64,000 nt of DNA from JACQGZ01 sp036004665 (GTDB taxonomy: Bacteria; Sysuimicrobiota; Sysuimicrobiia; Sysuimicrobiales; Humicultoraceae): assembly GCA_036004665.1 (NCBI GenBank), contig DASYRG010000046.1:1-64000 (forward strand), read 5' to 3'. This document shows, piece by piece, positions 17,380-26,026 of the stretch (position 1 is its first letter; every line of letters begins with the position of its first letter). The notes beneath the pieces were generated by a model that worked only from the letters and a program-made list of their open reading frames with translations, ran no database searches and was not told the DNA's origin. Made by a program: the position numbers and the translations under genes.

Positions 17380-18453
17380 TCACGACGCGGGAACTTTCAG
17401 GGGGAGGCCAGGGTCTGGCGGGGCGGACGCGGGTTGGGGAACCACCGCGGGGACCGCGGTCTCGCGGAGATACCGCGCCGCCTCCTCGGGGGCCATCGGG
17501 TTGATGTGGAAGCCCGAGCCCCACTCAAAGCCGGCGGTGTGCGTCAGCTGCGGCATTATCTCCAGGTGCCAGTGGTAGGCCGGCGACCGCGGGTACTGGT
17601 AGGGGGCCGTGTGCACGATGAAGTTGTAGGGGGGGTTGTCCACACAGAGGCTGAGTTTGAGGAGGACCGTCTTGAGGGCCTCGGCCATGGGCGCCACGTC
17701 CTCGGGGCCGATGCGCCCGAAGCTGGCCATGTGGGCGCGGGGGAGGATCCAGGTCTCGAAGGGGAAGCGCGACGCGTACGGAGCGACGGCGAGGAACCGA
17801 TCGTTCTCGTACACGACGCGCGAGGCCTCGGTGCGCTCCTGGGCGATCATGTCGCAGTAGATGCACGACCCGTACTTGACGTAGTGGCTCTCCGCGGCGG
17901 CCAGCTCTTCGCTGATCCGCTTGGGCACCATTGGCAGGGCGATCAGTTGACTATGCGGGTGAGAGAGGGACGCCCCGGCCGCGCGGCCGTGGTTGCGGAA
18001 GAGCAGCAGGTACTCGAAGCGCTCGTCCCGGTCCAGGTCTTCGTAGCGTTGGTAGTAGGCGCGGATGACGTCGGCGATCTCCGCCTCGGCCATGAGGGCG
18101 AGGTGGGTGTCGTGGTCGGGGGTCTCGACGATCACCTCGTGCGCTCCCACCCCGTCCATCCGCGTAAAGATGCCCAGCTTGCTCCGTTTGGTCTTCCCCT
18201 CGATGCGCAGCGCCGGGTACTTGTTGCTGACCACCCGGACGCGCCAGCCAGGACCGTCGGGGGCACTGCCAGTTGGACGGATGGCGAAGATCTCGGGCGG
18301 AGTCTTCTCTTCGCGTCCCTCGCAGAAGGGGCAGCGTTCCGGATCAGTGCGGTCATCGTCAACGGTGGTGACGAAGTCCGTCGGCCGGGTGGCCCGCTCC
18401 GTGGCGATGATCACCCAGCGACGCGTAGTGGGGTCTTTCCGAAGTTCGGGCAC
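17380..18453 (-). CDS. galT: Galactose-1-phosphate uridylyltransferase
   Basis: HIT-superfamily nucleotidyltransferase, 357 aa, exchanging UDP-glucose and galactose-1-phosphate in the Leloir pathway. Active-site motif SHPHSQLIALP (His-Pro-His) at about residues 180-190, with zinc-type cysteines CPFCEG near residue 42 and CIYCDM near residue 215. The N-terminal LRKDPTTRRWVIIATERA is typical of the family. GTG start; glgA ends 27 bases upstream, so the pair may serve glycogen or nucleotide-sugar metabolism. UDP-sugar or ADP-sugar pyrophosphorylase activity has been seen in related HIT enzymes and remains an alternative. Confidence 0.9.
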   Translation of the reverse strand: MPELRKDPTTRRWVIIATERATRPTDFVTTVDDDRTDPERCPFCEGREEKTPPEIFAIRPTGSAPDGPGWRVRVVSNKYPALRIEGKTKRSKLGIFTRMDGVGAHEVIVETPDHDTHLALMAEAEIADVIRAYYQRYEDLDRDERFEYLLLFRNHGRAAGASLSHPHSQLIALPMVPKRISEELAAAESHYVKYGSCIYCDMIAQERTEASRVVYENDRFLAVAPYASRFPFETWILPRAHMASFGRIGPEDVAPMAEALKTVLLKLSLCVDNPPYNFIVHTAPYQYPRSPAYHWHLEIMPQLTHTAGFEWGSGFHINPMAPEEAARYLRETAVPAVVPQPASAPPDPGLPLKVPAS

Positions 18454-18480
18454 GGTCTGATTCCCTCCAGGCCTGAGGTG

Positions 18481-19950
18481 CTAGGCGGTCTCTCCCGCCA
18501 GCCCTCCTACTCTTCTGCCCACGGCCTCCCGGTACAAGGCGGCGTAGCGGGCCGCGGAGTGGTCCCAGGAGAAGTCAGCCCGCATGCCCGCCTGCTGGAG
18601 ACGGCGCCAGATCACGGGATCGCGGAAGGCGGACAGGGCCCGGTCCAGTGCGCCCAGGAACGCCTGCGGCGTGTAGGTATCGAAGACGAACCCGGTGGCG
18701 GACCCTTCCGCCAGGGCAGCGGGCGTCGCGTCTATGACAGAGTCGGCGAGCCCTCCTGTGCGACGGACCACGGGAATCGTCCCATAGCGCAGGCTGTAGA
18801 GCTGGTTGAGCCCCGAGGGTTCAAACCTGCTCGGCATCAAGAACAGATCGGCGCCGCCCTCGATGCGGTGGGCCAGTCCCTCGTCGAAGGTGAGCGCCGC
18901 GAAGACCTGACGGGGATAATCGCGGGCGAGATGGGTGAAGAGCGCGTGGTAGCGGGGGTCGCCGGTCCCCAGGAGCACGAACTGCACCCCCTGGTCCAGC
19001 ACCGCAGGCAGCACGGCGGCAACGAGGTCGCAGCCTTTCTGGTCGGTCAGACGCGTGACCATCCCCAGCAGCGGCGCGTAGGGCAGCGTCTCCAGCCCCC
19101 CTTCCCGTTGAAGGGCGCGCTTGCAGAAACGCTTGCCCTCGAGGTCATCGGGGCCGTAGCGCACCGCCAGATAGCCGTCCACCCGCGGATCCCACTGGCT
19201 GTAATCGACGCCGTTGAGGACCCCGAAGAGCTCGCGCCGCCGACGGGCGAGAAGATCCTCGAGGCCTCCGCCGAACTCCGAGGTCTGGATTTCGCGGGCG
19301 TAGGTCTCGCTGACCGTGTTGAGGACGTCGGCAAAGAGCAGACCGCCCTTGAGGCAGTTGACCTTTCCCCAGAACTCCAATCCGTCCGGACTGAAGTACT
19401 CTTCCAACAGACCCAGGCCGGGAAACTCCTGGGCCGGAAAGAGTCCCTGCATGGCGATGTTGTGCACCGTCAGCACCGTCGGCCAGGACCGTTGTCCTGC
19501 GTGCTCCCGCTGATGCAGGTAGACGGGGACGAGCGCGGTGTGCCAGTCGTTGCAATGCATCAGGTCGGGATGGAAGGCCTGCGCGGCGACCGTCACCGCG
19601 GCCCGGCTGAAGAAGGCGAAGCGTGCCAGGTTGTCCTGATAGTCGCGGCCACCCTCGCCGTAGAGCCCGGCCCGATCATAGAAGCGGGGACAATCGACAA
19701 AGTAGACTGGAACCTCAGACGGCGAGCGTCCCTCCAGGACCAGGCCGCCCACCGCCTCGCCGCCGACCTCGATGCGCAGGGGAAAGAGGGGCGTGAGGTT
19801 CTCCAGCGAGATGCTGCGGTAGCGTGGCAGGACGAGGCGGACGTCGTGGCCGAGTGCCCGCAGCGCCGCGGGCAGCGCCCCCGCGACGTCGGCCAAACCC
19901 CCGGTTTTTGCGTATGGAACGGCCTCTGAAACGCAGTAAAGGACCTTCAC
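18481..19950 (-). CDS. glgA: Glycogen synthase (GT5)
   Basis: 489 aa, normal length. It extends alpha-1,4-glucan chains from ADP- or UDP-glucose. N-terminal KTGGLADVAGALP (nucleotide-sugar-binding Lys-x-Gly-Gly) and C-terminal PSRFEPSGLNQLYSLRYGTI, with the E-x7-E nucleophile region and following VVRRTGGLADSV, are intact. GT-B fold. It starts with a clear MKVLYCVSEAVPYAK. Divergent from the kdpD-like kinase gene, with an AT-rich patch (TTATAACAT near 19960) between them that could hold the promoter. Confidence 0.95.
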   Translation of the reverse strand: MKVLYCVSEAVPYAKTGGLADVAGALPAALRALGHDVRLVLPRYRSISLENLTPLFPLRIEVGGEAVGGLVLEGRSPSEVPVYFVDCPRFYDRAGLYGEGGRDYQDNLARFAFFSRAAVTVAAQAFHPDLMHCNDWHTALVPVYLHQREHAGQRSWPTVLTVHNIAMQGLFPAQEFPGLGLLEEYFSPDGLEFWGKVNCLKGGLLFADVLNTVSETYAREIQTSEFGGGLEDLLARRRRELFGVLNGVDYSQWDPRVDGYLAVRYGPDDLEGKRFCKRALQREGGLETLPYAPLLGMVTRLTDQKGCDLVAAVLPAVLDQGVQFVLLGTGDPRYHALFTHLARDYPRQVFAALTFDEGLAHRIEGGADLFLMPSRFEPSGLNQLYSLRYGTIPVVRRTGGLADSVIDATPAALAEGSATGFVFDTYTPQAFLGALDRALSAFRDPVIWRRLQQAGMRADFSWDHSAARYAALYREAVGRRVGGLAGETA

Positions 19951-20037
19951 AGCCTTCCTCTTATAACATGTGCCCTGTTGAGCGTCAAACCACCTGCGGC
20001 GCCTTCCCGGAGGGGATGGGAAGAGTATTCTGGTGGC

Positions 20038-21102
20038 GTGCAGGGCGCCTTGAAACGGTACGTCGCGGTCACCGCTCTTTGCCTGGGGCTCACCGGCGCG
20101 ATGGTCGCCCTACGTCCAGGGCTCGGTCTCGCCGCGGTGGCGTTGATCTACCTACTGGGCGTCTTCCTGAGCGCAGTGTGGTGGGGCCGCGGTCCAAGCC
20201 TGCTGGGCAGTGTCCTCTCGTTCCTTACCCTGAACTTCTTCTTCACCGTGCCGTACAACACGTTCTTCGTCGCGGCCACGCAGGATGTTGTCAGTCTCCT
20301 GGTCTTTCTCTTCGTCGCCGAGATGACCTCACGCCTCGTCGCCAGCGCTCTCGAGCGCCTCCGGCTACAGAAACAGGCAGCTGAGGCGGAGGCACTGCGA
20401 AAGACAGATGAGTTGAAATCGGCTCTCCTCTCGGCCGTCTCCCACGACCTGAGGACGCCGCTCGCGTCCATCCGCGTGGCCGCCACTGGCCTCCTCCAGG
20501 ACGGGTTTGGGTCCAACGGTCTGGCCAGTAGAGAGCTGCTGCAGACTATCGACGCCGAGGCGGCCAGACTGGCGCGCCTCGTCAGCAACCTCCTCGATCT
20601 CTCCCGCATTGAAGCGGGCGCGCTGAGGGCGATCAAGGAATGGCGGGATCTTCAGGAGGTCGTGGCCCGCGCGTCAGATAGTATGGGAGACCGGCTGCGC
20701 GATCACCGAGTGGTGGTGGACATCCCCTCCACGCTTCCTCTCGTGCCGCTTGATTTCACACAGATCGAGGACGTGCTGGTGAACCTGCTGGACAACGCCG
20801 CCCGCCACTCTCCAGAGGGCACGACCATCCGTATCTCTGCAGAGCGGCGCGGCCTTGAAGTGATCGTTCAGGTGGAGAACGCGGGACCGCCTGTCCCCGT
20901 GGATTCGGCCGATGAGATCTTCAACCGTTTCTACCCGGTGCAGCGGGATCGGCGGGGCCTGGGGCTGGGGCTGGCTATCTGCAAAGGGTTGGTGGAGGCG
21001 CATGGGGGGCGCATCTGGGTGGAGCGGCCGGGCGAGTCGGGCGCGCGGTTTGCCTTTGCCCTGCCCCTGGAGGGGGCTCCCGCCAGCGGACCGCGCGGCT
21101 GA
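20038..21102 (+). CDS. KdpD-like sensor histidine kinase lacking the N-terminal KdpD domains
   Basis: About 354 aa. Residues 5-100 hold a four-helix DUF4118-type KdpD membrane domain (TLNFFFTVPYNTFFVA), followed by a HisKA domain with SHDLRTPLAS and a HATPase domain with LLDNAARHSP, FNRFYP and GLGLGLAICKGLVEAHGG. Full-length KdpD has some 500 further N-terminal residues (KdpD and USP-like domains, c-di-AMP site) which are absent here. GTG at 20038 is chosen because it precedes the first helix closely; a TTG at 19978 would add 20 residues without a ribosome site. Paired with the response regulator 14 bases downstream and followed by a K+ importer. Confidence 0.85.
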   Translation: MQGALKRYVAVTALCLGLTGAMVALRPGLGLAAVALIYLLGVFLSAVWWGRGPSLLGSVLSFLTLNFFFTVPYNTFFVAATQDVVSLLVFLFVAEMTSRLVASALERLRLQKQAAEAEALRKTDELKSALLSAVSHDLRTPLASIRVAATGLLQDGFGSNGLASRELLQTIDAEAARLARLVSNLLDLSRIEAGALRAIKEWRDLQEVVARASDSMGDRLRDHRVVVDIPSTLPLVPLDFTQIEDVLVNLLDNAARHSPEGTTIRISAERRGLEVIVQVENAGPPVPVDSADEIFNRFYPVQRDRRGLGLGLAICKGLVEAHGGRIWVERPGESGARFAFALPLEGAPASGPRG

Positions 21103-21116
21103 TCGCGGGCAGGACG

Positions 21117-21794
21117 ATGGGCGCGCGCATCCTGATCGTGGATGATGAGTCGCAGATGCGGCGCGTCCTCGCGCGCACGCTGGGAGCACAGGGGTTCGAG
21201 GTGCGGGCCGTCGCCACCGGCGGGGAGGCTCTCTCCGCGCTCCGCTGGCATCCCGACCTCATCCTGCTCGATCTAATGTTGCCCGACCTGGACGGCCTCG
21301 ATGTGACGAAACGCATCCGTGAGCAGGGCGGCGTCCCCATCCTGGTGCTCTCCGCGCGGGGCGACGAACAGCAGAAGGTCGCGGCCCTCGACCTGGGAGC
21401 GGACGATTACATCACCAAGCCGTTTGGCGCGGAGGAACTGCTGGCGAGAATCCGCGTGGCGCTCCGGCACACTGCCCAAACCTCCGTTCCGATCATCGAG
21501 GCAGGAGAGCTGCGCATCGACCTGGAGCGGCGTCTGGTCAGCCGCCGGGGTGAGGACATTCATCTCACCCCCACGGAATATGAGGTGCTGAAATACTTGG
21601 CCCGCCATGCGGGGAAGGTGATCACCCACCGCACGCTCCTCCAGGAAGTCTGGGGGCCCGAACATCTTGAAGAGACGCAGTACCTCCACGTGCTGATCAG
21701 CCAGCTCCGCCGCAAGATCGAGCCTCAGGTGGCGCGACCGCAGTACGTCCTGACGGAACCCGGCGTCGGCTACCGGTTTCGCCCGCCCGCCTAG
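21117..21794 (+). CDS. OmpR/KdpE-family response regulator
   Basis: 225 aa: receiver domain (ILIVDDESQMRRVLARTLG; phospho-acceptor Asp in DLILLDLMLPDLDG; Lys in YITKPFG) and a C-terminal OmpR-type winged helix (VISRRG...LTPTEYEVLKYLARH, YLHVLISQLRRKIE, GVGYRF). The sequence resembles KdpE. It would be phosphorylated by the kinase just upstream and probably controls the KimA-like transporter 57 bp downstream, whose leader contains two CTTAAG repeats. No kdpFABC genes are in the window. Confidence 0.9.
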   Translation: MGARILIVDDESQMRRVLARTLGAQGFEVRAVATGGEALSALRWHPDLILLDLMLPDLDGLDVTKRIREQGGVPILVLSARGDEQQKVAALDLGADDYITKPFGAEELLARIRVALRHTAQTSVPIIEAGELRIDLERRLVSRRGEDIHLTPTEYEVLKYLARHAGKVITHRTLLQEVWGPEHLEETQYLHVLISQLRRKIEPQVARPQYVLTEPGVGYRFRPPA

Positions 21795-21806
21795 GAGGCC
21801 TCGTGT

Positions 21807-21825
21807 CTTAAGGACTTCTTAAGGG
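21807..21825 (+). promoter_or_regulatory. Direct-repeat candidate binding site upstream of the K+ importer
   Basis: CTTAAGGA (21807-21814) and CTTAAGGG (21818-21825) are direct repeats whose starts are 11 bp apart, about one helical turn, the spacing used by OmpR/PhoB/KdpE-type regulators that bind as head-to-tail dimers. The site lies in the 57-bp gap between the response-regulator gene and the KimA-like gene. That the neighbouring regulator binds here is an inference. Confidence 0.5.
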
Positions 21826-21851
21826 AGGCTCTGCTACGCTCAGCCTCCGAA

Positions 21852-24023
21852 ATGCCCGACCGCCTGCAATCTGGCGTCCTCCTCGCGGTCATCCTCTTTG
21901 CCGGAGCGCTCGCCCTGGGTTGGACCGCGCTCGAGATGGTGGCCGGCATCGCCACGGTGATCCTCGTGGGCGCCCTTGCGTTCCGGGCCTTTCTCAGGGC
22001 GATGGCGGCGATTCCGACGCCTGCAACCCCTCCCCCGGCGCTCGCCCGCGCCTTCTCCCTCCGGCGGCTGCTCCTGGGGCCTGCGCTGCCGACCCACGAG
22101 ATGCCGCGGCAGACGGTGGGGAAGATCGTGGGACTCGCCGTCTTCGGGTCGGACGTGCTCTCTTCGGTTGCGTACGCCACGGAGGAGATGCTGGTCATCC
22201 TCGTCCTCGCCGGCACCGCGTTCTTCCACCTCTCCATCCCCATCTCTATCTCGATCTCCCTCCTGCTGATCGTGCTCACCATCTCATACAGGCAGACCAT
22301 CTTCGCCTACCCGAGCGGTGGCGGCGCCTACATTGTGGCGCGCGACAACCTGGGAGAGGGTCCGGCGCAGACGGCGGGGGCGGCGCTGCTGACCGATTAC
22401 ATCCTGACGGTGTCGGTGAGTATCGCCTCCGGCGTGGCGCAGATCGCCTCCGCCTTTCCCGCCCTGACGCCTTGGCGCGTCCCGGTGGCGGTGGCGGCGA
22501 TTGTCTTCATGATGCTTGTGAACCTCAGAGGCGTGCGCGAATCGGGCAACTTCTTCGCCATCCCGACCTACTTCTTTGTCGTGGTGATGCTGGGCATGCT
22601 CGCGTTCGGCTTCTACCAGCTCTTCACGGGGCGGCTGCAGCAGGTGACCGGGGTGCGCCTAGAGGGCGCGGCGCTGCAGCCGTTCACGATCTTCCTGCTG
22701 CTGCGCGCCTTCAGCAGCGGCGCGGTCGCGGTGACCGGGACGGAGGCGATCAGCAACGGCATTACGGCCTTCCGCGAGCCGCGGAGCCGGAACGCCGCGG
22801 CCACGATGGCCTGGATGAGCTTCCTCATCGGGACGATGTTCGTGGGGACCACCATCCTGGCCAACCGCATGCACGCCCTGCCGGTGGAGCATGAAACGAT
22901 CGTCTCCCAACTGGCCCGGACGGTCTACGGCCCCGGCCTCATGCACGTGGTGACGCTCGTCGCGACGACGATCATCCTGATCCTGGCCGCGAACACTTCG
23001 TTCGCGGATTTTCCCCGGCTCGCCGCGCTGCACGCCGGAGACGGATTCCTCCCCCGCCAGCTGACCTACCGAGGCAGCCGACTCGTCTTTTCGTGGGGAA
23101 TCGTCGCGCTGGCGCTGGTCTCATCCCTGCTCGTCGCCGCCTTTCGGGCGGACGTGACCCAGCTGATCCCTCTCTACGCGATCGGCGTCTTCCTTTCATT
23201 CACGATGTCGCAGACCGGCATGATCGTCCGCTGGCAGAAGATCGGGCGCCTCCGTCCTGATGAGGTGATCGAGACTCAGGGCTCGGTGCTCCGTTACGAT
23301 CCGCGGTGGCGCTTCAAGCAGGCGATCAATGCCGTCGGCGCGCTGCTGACGACAGCGGTGATCATCGTGCTGGCCGTCACCAAATTCCGGGACGGCGCGT
23401 GGATCGTGGTGATTCTCATCCCCACGCTGGTGTGGATCTTCTTCCGGATCCATCACCACTATCAGGAAGTGCGCAAGAGGTTGAGCGTTGGCGACCGCCG
23501 GTCTCCGCTCGAACCCGTGGACGTGATCCACCTGGTCTTGATCTCCAACGTCCATGCCGCAGCGCTGCGGCAGGTGCAGTTCGTCCAGTCACTCGGATTT
23601 CGCTGGGTGGCGGTGCACGTGGAGACGGACGAGGCGAAAGCCGCCGAGGTTCGGCGCAAGTGGCAGCGCTTCTTCCCGCAGGAGCCGCTGGTCGTCCTTC
23701 CTTCGCCGCTGCGCGACGTGGTCGGTCCCATCCGCGACTACGTGCAGCGATTACGCACCGAGCATCCCAAGGCGTTCATCCACATCATCATGTCGCAGAT
23801 TCTCATGGATAACCTGCTCGAGCAGGCTCTCCATCAGAACACGACCGTCATCTTCAAGCTGGCGCTCCAGGATATCCCCATGGTGGTCGTCACCGACGTC
23901 GCCTATCCGCTGCACCCTGAGGCACCCGAGCAGATGATCGAGGTGGTACCGGGCGCAGAGGGCACAGCGGCCCCGGTGGGCCGAGTCCGTCGGGAGCCTT
24001 CGCCGCGACCCTTCACGAGATGA
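21852..24023 (+). CDS. kimA: KimA-type potassium importer (KUP/APC superfamily)
   Basis: 723 aa membrane transporter. Residues about 85-500 form the APC-fold core with GLAVFGSDVLSSVAYATEE, FAYPSGGGAYIVARDNLG and VAVTGTEAISNGITAFREP, the pattern of KimA (YdaO), a high-affinity proton-coupled K+ importer. About 200 C-terminal residues form the cytosolic domain (EPVDVIHLVLISNVHAAALR onward). B. subtilis KimA is about 607 aa; the extra here includes an N-terminal pair of hydrophobic segments (residues 8-45). The KdpDE-like system directly upstream supports a K+ role. Amino-acid transport is the main alternative. Confidence 0.82.
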   Translation: MPDRLQSGVLLAVILFAGALALGWTALEMVAGIATVILVGALAFRAFLRAMAAIPTPATPPPALARAFSLRRLLLGPALPTHEMPRQTVGKIVGLAVFGSDVLSSVAYATEEMLVILVLAGTAFFHLSIPISISISLLLIVLTISYRQTIFAYPSGGGAYIVARDNLGEGPAQTAGAALLTDYILTVSVSIASGVAQIASAFPALTPWRVPVAVAAIVFMMLVNLRGVRESGNFFAIPTYFFVVVMLGMLAFGFYQLFTGRLQQVTGVRLEGAALQPFTIFLLLRAFSSGAVAVTGTEAISNGITAFREPRSRNAAATMAWMSFLIGTMFVGTTILANRMHALPVEHETIVSQLARTVYGPGLMHVVTLVATTIILILAANTSFADFPRLAALHAGDGFLPRQLTYRGSRLVFSWGIVALALVSSLLVAAFRADVTQLIPLYAIGVFLSFTMSQTGMIVRWQKIGRLRPDEVIETQGSVLRYDPRWRFKQAINAVGALLTTAVIIVLAVTKFRDGAWIVVILIPTLVWIFFRIHHHYQEVRKRLSVGDRRSPLEPVDVIHLVLISNVHAAALRQVQFVQSLGFRWVAVHVETDEAKAAEVRRKWQRFFPQEPLVVLPSPLRDVVGPIRDYVQRLRTEHPKAFIHIIMSQILMDNLLEQALHQNTTVIFKLALQDIPMVVVTDVAYPLHPEAPEQMIEVVPGAEGTAAPVGRVRREPSPRPFTR

Positions 24024-24328
24024 TGGCGCCGAAAGTGACCGAGACCCTTTTGAAATTCGGATTGATCGCCGCAGGCGCCGGCGCCTTCACCGGGGCGATG
24101 ATCGGTGAAACCGCACCGGAGATCGTCGGAGCGTTGGCCGGAGCCTTCGTGGGAGCGCTCCTCGCGGTCACGGCGCTCTCACTGCCATCGTCGCCGCTGT
24201 CGTTGAGCCCAGGAGCCGCCCTCGATGCTGCGGTGACAGCGCTCTGGTTTTCGGCCCTGAGCTGGCTGGCCGTGGTCTGGTGGGAAGCCCTTACCGGAAG
24301 GCTCCCGCCAACTGATGCGAAGGGATAA
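24020..24328 (+). CDS. Small hydrophobic membrane protein of unknown function
   Basis: 102 aa with three or four hydrophobic segments (about 10-28, 32-52, 68-90) rich in Ala and Gly (GAGAFTGAMIGETAPEIVGA). Its ATG overlaps the transporter stop by 4 bases, so it is very likely co-translated and may be an accessory subunit of the K+ importer. I do not recognise a family. Confidence 0.6.
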   Translation: MMAPKVTETLLKFGLIAAGAGAFTGAMIGETAPEIVGALAGAFVGALLAVTALSLPSSPLSLSPGAALDAAVTALWFSALSWLAVVWWEALTGRLPPTDAKG

Positions 24329-24595
24329 GGACTCCGAACGCTAGTGGTGCTTTCGGAGCCGGTACCCTACCCCGGGTTGGTCGATGCCTGGGAGCACGAC
24401 AGCTTACCCAGGTCATTTTTTTGGTCGAAACCGGATCAGGTCAGAGAAAAAATCCCGCAGGCACCCGTCAAAACTTCGTCAAAGCCAGGAAGCGGGGGGG
24501 GGAGAGACTCAGCTGGAGTGGACTTCAGGCGGGTCAGGGACTCGAGCAGAGATCAGAGGCCGCCCGATGTCCCATGAAGGCCATCATGGTCATCC
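24329..24595. other. Intergenic region between convergent operons
   Basis: 267 bp with lower coding quality. It starts with a small hairpin (CTCCGAA at 24332-24338, TTCGGAG at 24352-24358) and contains a T-run (24414-24421), an A-run near 24448 and a G-run near 24493. The hairpin may help terminate the K+ operon. Short reading frames here look non-coding. Confidence 0.4.
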
Positions 24596-26026
24596 TCAAC
24601 TTCTTCTCGGTGTCTTCGCCTCGGCATCCGCGCTCATGTAGATTAGCCCCGGTGCAGGGCGATCGACAAAGGCCATCATCAGATCGTTGACATTGGTTAG
24701 CGTCGGCCCCGTCATGATCAGGTCTCCCAGCGCAGCAAAGAATGGGTAGGCGTTGTTTCGGTCCAGATACTCCTGCGGGTCGAAGCCGAGCCGGCGGGCG
24801 CGATAAAGCGTCCATCCATCGGCAGCCGCACCGGCAGCGTCGGTAGGGCCGTCCGTCCCGTCAGTCCCGGCCGCAAGCACGAGGGTGCCTGGCAGGCCCG
24901 CGACTTCCAGAGCCGCGCTCAGAGCGACCTCCTGGTTTCTCCCTCCTTTGCCGCTCCCGCGCACGGTCACCGTGGTCTCTCCACCCTGCAGCAGGCAGAC
25001 CGGGAGCGGGCCGTAGCGGCCCTCGAGCGCTTCCCGCGCGGCCCGGCCGAGAGAGGCCCCGACCTTGCGCGCTTCCCCTTCTACGGCCTCCGCCAGCACG
25101 ACCGTTGCGAACCCCTGGTCTTCAGCGGCCGTCTCCGCCGCGCGCAGTGCCTGCGCCAGGTCGCCGATGACCACGCTCTGGGATCGCCGAAATGCGGGAT
25201 CGCCCGCTTTGGGCGTTTCCGGGTAACGGCCTGCGGCGCCGTCGCGCAGATGCGCCACTGCGTTGGGCGCGGTGTCGGCGGCGGCGGCCATGACCGCGCG
25301 CCGCTGCAGTGCGTCCAGGGCATCAGTGTATGTCGATCGGTCCGGCACGGTCGGCCCAGAGGCGATAACGTCCAGCGGGTTGCCGAGCACGTCGGAGAGC
25401 GCGAGGGTAACGATGCGGGCGGGCGCGATGCGGCGGGCCAGATGCCCACCTTTGATCCGCGAGAGGTGCTTGCGCACCGCGTTCAATTCGCCGATCGGCG
25501 CACCGGCGGAGAGGAGCAGCCTGGTGATCGCCAGTTTGTCCTCGAGTGTGATCCCTTCGCTGGGGGCGACGAGCAGCGCTGAGCCTCCTCCTGAGAGCAG
25601 CACGAAGACCAGATCTTCTTGCGCAGCGTGATCTGCCAGAGTGAGCACGGCATCGGCCACTTCAACGGAGGCGGCGTCGGGAAAAGGGTGCCCTGCCTCC
25701 CGCACCGCTACGCGGTCCGTGTGGGCGAAATGCCCATGTTTGACGCTGACAACGCCCCCAGCCAGCCGCTCGCCGAGGATCTCCTCCAGGGCGGCGGCCA
25801 TCGCCGCCGCGGCCTTGCCTGCGCCCACTGCGGAAATGGTGCGGACCTGGCGGAGATCGCAGTTCTGATCGGCGACGGTGAGCAGGTCGCCCTCCAGGCG
25901 CACGACGCGGCGCACCCCTGCGATCGGATCGGCTGCCCGCAACGCCCGCTCCAGGCAGCGGATCGCCGCTCGACGCAGCGCCTCGGTCTCCCGGTTCTTG
26001 AAAAAGGTCTCAGGAAGCGGCCGCAT
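24596..26026 (-). CDS. Glycerate 2-kinase (DUF4147/MOFRL family)
   Basis: 476 aa, two-domain class II glycerate kinase that makes 2-phosphoglycerate from D-glycerate. N-terminal DUF4147 domain with AVGAGKAAAAMAAALEE, SVKHGH, EAGHPFPD, FVLLSGGGSALL and SRIKGGHLAR; C-terminal MOFRL domain with CLLQGGETTVTVRGSGKGGR, AAGTDGTDGPTDAAGA and a final LTNVNDLMMAF. Its start overlaps the end of the metallo-beta-lactamase-fold gene by 17 bp, so it is the last gene of a four-gene operon. Link to the other operon members is not obvious. Confidence 0.9.
   Translation of the reverse strand: MRPLPETFFKNRETEALRRAAIRCLERALRAADPIAGVRRVVRLEGDLLTVADQNCDLRQVRTISAVGAGKAAAAMAAALEEILGERLAGGVVSVKHGHFAHTDRVAVREAGHPFPDAASVEVADAVLTLADHAAQEDLVFVLLSGGGSALLVAPSEGITLEDKLAITRLLLSAGAPIGELNAVRKHLSRIKGGHLARRIAPARIVTLALSDVLGNPLDVIASGPTVPDRSTYTDALDALQRRAVMAAAADTAPNAVAHLRDGAAGRYPETPKAGDPAFRRSQSVVIGDLAQALRAAETAAEDQGFATVVLAEAVEGEARKVGASLGRAAREALEGRYGPLPVCLLQGGETTVTVRGSGKGGRNQEVALSAALEVAGLPGTLVLAAGTDGTDGPTDAAGAAADGWTLYRARRLGFDPQEYLDRNNAYPFFAALGDLIMTGPTLTNVNDLMMAFVDRPAPGLIYMSADAEAKTPRRS

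Noticed and set aside
17221..19929. A 902-codon open frame on the plus strand
   Set aside because: It is antisense to galT and glgA, whose protein motifs are unmistakable. Long stop-free antisense frames are expected at this G+C content.
21795..21851. c-di-AMP riboswitch upstream of kimA
   Set aside because: The gap is only 57 bp, too short for a ydaO-type riboswitch, and no such conserved elements are seen.
24344..24690. Three short plus-strand frames before the glycerate kinase gene
   Set aside because: They overlap each other, lack ribosome sites, and contain low-complexity stretches; the region is better read as intergenic plus the end of the convergent gene.
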